Positions 62,498-64,000 of a DNA stretch of 64,000 nt are shown piece by piece (position 1 is the stretch's first letter; every line of letters starts with the position of its first letter). The notes under the pieces are model-generated. The model did not search any database and was not told the origin of the DNA. It saw only the letters and a list, made by a program, of their open reading frames with translations. A program made the position numbers and the translations under genes. Origin of the DNA: Mesostigma viride (taxonomy: Eukaryota; Streptophyta; Mesostigmatophyceae; Mesostigmatales; Mesostigmataceae); contig RPFO01000022.1 of the NCBI GenBank assembly GCA_009746045.1, positions 2,168,680-2,232,679 of the forward strand, given 5' to 3'.

Positions 62498-64000
62498 ATG
62501 GAGGAACAAGGCCTTGACGACTTCCTCATGGAGGGATGGGCCGATGAGTACCGAACTGGGCCTGAGGCAGCTATGAAATTCGCCCGGAATTTCGATGCTG
62601 CTGCAAACAGAGTACATTTGGAGACGCCTTTATACCCAGGATCTAACGTTCCAGCTGTTGTGGCGGCCCTACAATTGCTAACGCAATGGGGCCAAGGAGG
62701 TTGTACTCGGAAGTTCGCGGACGCACAGCTGGCCCTTTTTAGTTCTCTCCTACCACCTGGGAATGTCTTGCCGGCTTCTGTTGAGGCGGCTAGACGCCTG
62801 TTGCGAGACTTGGGCTTGACGTATAAAGTATACGATGCGTGCAAGTGTGACGATTATGTTTACAAAGATAAGGATCTCCAGCAGTGCCCAAAGTGCGCCG
62901 AACCTCGTTATGAGATATACACAGACACAGACGGCATGGTGATTAATACGAGGAAGCCCTATCGGCAAGTCAGAGTTTTTTCTTTGCTGGACAGGGTTCG
63001 GGGCTGGTTCAGAATGGAGAAGATGTCAATGGCACTGAGGTATGCAGGAGAGAAAGAAAACAAGGATGCAGATTCGCCGACGCGGACGGTTGACGGAGAC
63101 AAAGGTTCGTAATCCATAGCCTCTACATCTGGCCATTGCTTGTTTTTTTTTATCTTTGCTTGCCGATAGAGTTACACAACGCCGCGTTACTTTGGTATGT
63201 AGAGCTAGAACGTTAGTAACCCTGAATCTTGCCATTGAATCTTGCCTGGCAAGGTCAGTGTCGTGTTAAGTGATGTATCTGTATTTCTTACCGTTGCTTC
63301 AATGCATTCTCTGTGGTTTGTTCTTTCCTTGCCTGTTTCTTTTTGCAGACTGTCCGGCTGTACAACATGTAAAAAATCTTTACCCGCAGTTTTGTACTGA
63401 GCTGCGTAATCTTATATTCGGGATGGCGGTTGACGGAGTGTGTCCGCGTAGCTTTATGGGAAACTATTCTTGCTGGCCAGCTTTTATGGCTTGCTACAAT
63501 TTACCTGAGTGGGTATTTGTCAACAAGAACTTCTCACCTATGGTTCTGCTGATAAGTGCCGCCAAGGGCAAGGCTCCAAAAAGAATGCAGGTGTACTGGG
63601 AGTTGGCGGTTGATGAGCTTGTGGCGATGTGGAATGGTTTTTATGTATGCGACATCGTGGATGACCAGGGCGGCCAGTTACAACCTGTGCGCCTGCAGGC
63701 GCTCCTACGTACTGTGGGTAATCCACGACTACCCAGCTTTTGCGAAGTCACTAAACATCCCAGATGCTGGATACTGCGGCTGCATGTTACATGGGCCAGA
63801 ATGGGAAGCAACTTTTTTTTCCAATGGGAAGCTTGTGTACTTAGGGCACTCTACGCTTTTGAAGGAAGGTGACCCTGCGCGATCATCCGGGACTGGAGCT
63901 GCCCCTCCAGAAATGGATTATGATGGGTACCTGAAATATTGTCGGGAAGAGTTGGGGGTGCAACCTGAAATATTCGGCAAGCTGCCGTACTGGACCAAGC
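62498..64000 (+). CDS. TNP2-type CACTA (En/Spm) transposase, partial at right edge, one frame change
   Basis: Exon 1 (62,498-63,104) starts MEEQGLDDFLMEGWADEYRT and carries CKCDDYVYKDKDLQQCPKCA, the CxC-CPxC cluster of the Transposase_21/TNP2 family. A 244-bp intron (63,105-63,348; GT...TTTTTGCAG, phase 1) leads to exon 2, which reads MAVDGVCPRSFMGNYSCWPA (first catalytic Asp in the DG motif), then NLPEWVFVNKNFSPMVLLI, DELVAMWNGFYVCDIVDD (probable second Asp) and, after a one-base frame change near 63,690-63,712, YVLWVIHDYPAFAKSL and KLVYLGHSTLLKEGDPARS. The protein cuts and joins the element ends in the nucleus. The rest and both element termini are outside or unseen. The frame change suggests an inactive copy or a sequence error. 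Confidence 0.85.
63105..63348 (+). other. GT-AG intron in the TNP2 transposase gene
   Basis: Donor GTTCGTAATCC and acceptor preceded by pyrimidines CTGTTTCTTTTTGCAG. Removing it joins GACAAAG to ACTGTCCGG and keeps the frame (DK-DCPAVQHVKNLYPQF), where the TNP2 family continues without a gap. Confidence 0.75.

Overview
The window is eukaryotic nuclear DNA that consists almost entirely of mobile elements, many nested in one another, plus satellite arrays. No protein-coding host gene can be named with confidence. A green-lineage genome (alga or early plant) is the best guess. The evidence is Copia LTR elements with a plant-type initiator-tRNA-Met primer site, two DIRS/PAT-type tyrosine-recombinase retrotransposons with the split repeats known from Volvox and Chlamydomonas, a TNP2-type CACTA transposase, and GT-AG introns. 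The organism itself cannot be named from the sequence.

Layout. 1-13.4 kb is a ~40-bp-unit satellite (2082-2415 and 8358-13200, with a ~1.41-kb higher-order repeat). It is interrupted by one complete Copia element (2416-8357, 777-bp LTRs, target duplication CTGCG) and adjoined by a second Copia element that runs off the left edge. 13.4-16.4 kb holds a tRNA-like remnant, a telomere-like heptamer run and a recurring palindrome. 16446-20253 is a non-autonomous CACTA-like element with CACTAGGAAG ends and CTGAGA subterminal repeats. 20.9-28.4 kb is a graveyard of LINE copies (ORF1 and ORF2 ends, 3' tails meeting at TTAAT runs) and a Penelope-like reverse transcriptase relic. 29.3-35.0 kb is a DIRS/PAT element with one long open frame. 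36.5-38.4 kb is a LINE ORF1 with its 3' UTR. 38.6-39.4 kb is a 173-bp tandem repeat.

43304-45934 and 48092-49983 are two copies of a TTAA-flanked DNA transposon family; one carries a PHD-finger coding segment. Between and beyond them lie minus-strand exons of an unnamed gene or old transposase (46.0-51.5 kb). 51650-60079 is a three-level nest: a 2.5-kb coding-free LTR element, a broken DIRS/PAT element inserted in its 3' LTR, and a 493-bp MITE inserted in the DIRS element. The other LTR of the outer element preserves the uninterrupted target site. 60.1-61.7 kb holds minus-strand exons of an unidentified gene. 62498 to the right edge is the start of a TNP2-type CACTA transposase with one intron.

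Most elements are on the minus strand. The two DIRS elements and the Copia element have nearly identical terminal repeats, so several insertions look recent. The genes seen act only in element replication and transposition (gag, protease, integrase or tyrosine recombinase, reverse transcriptase, RNase H, DDE transposase).
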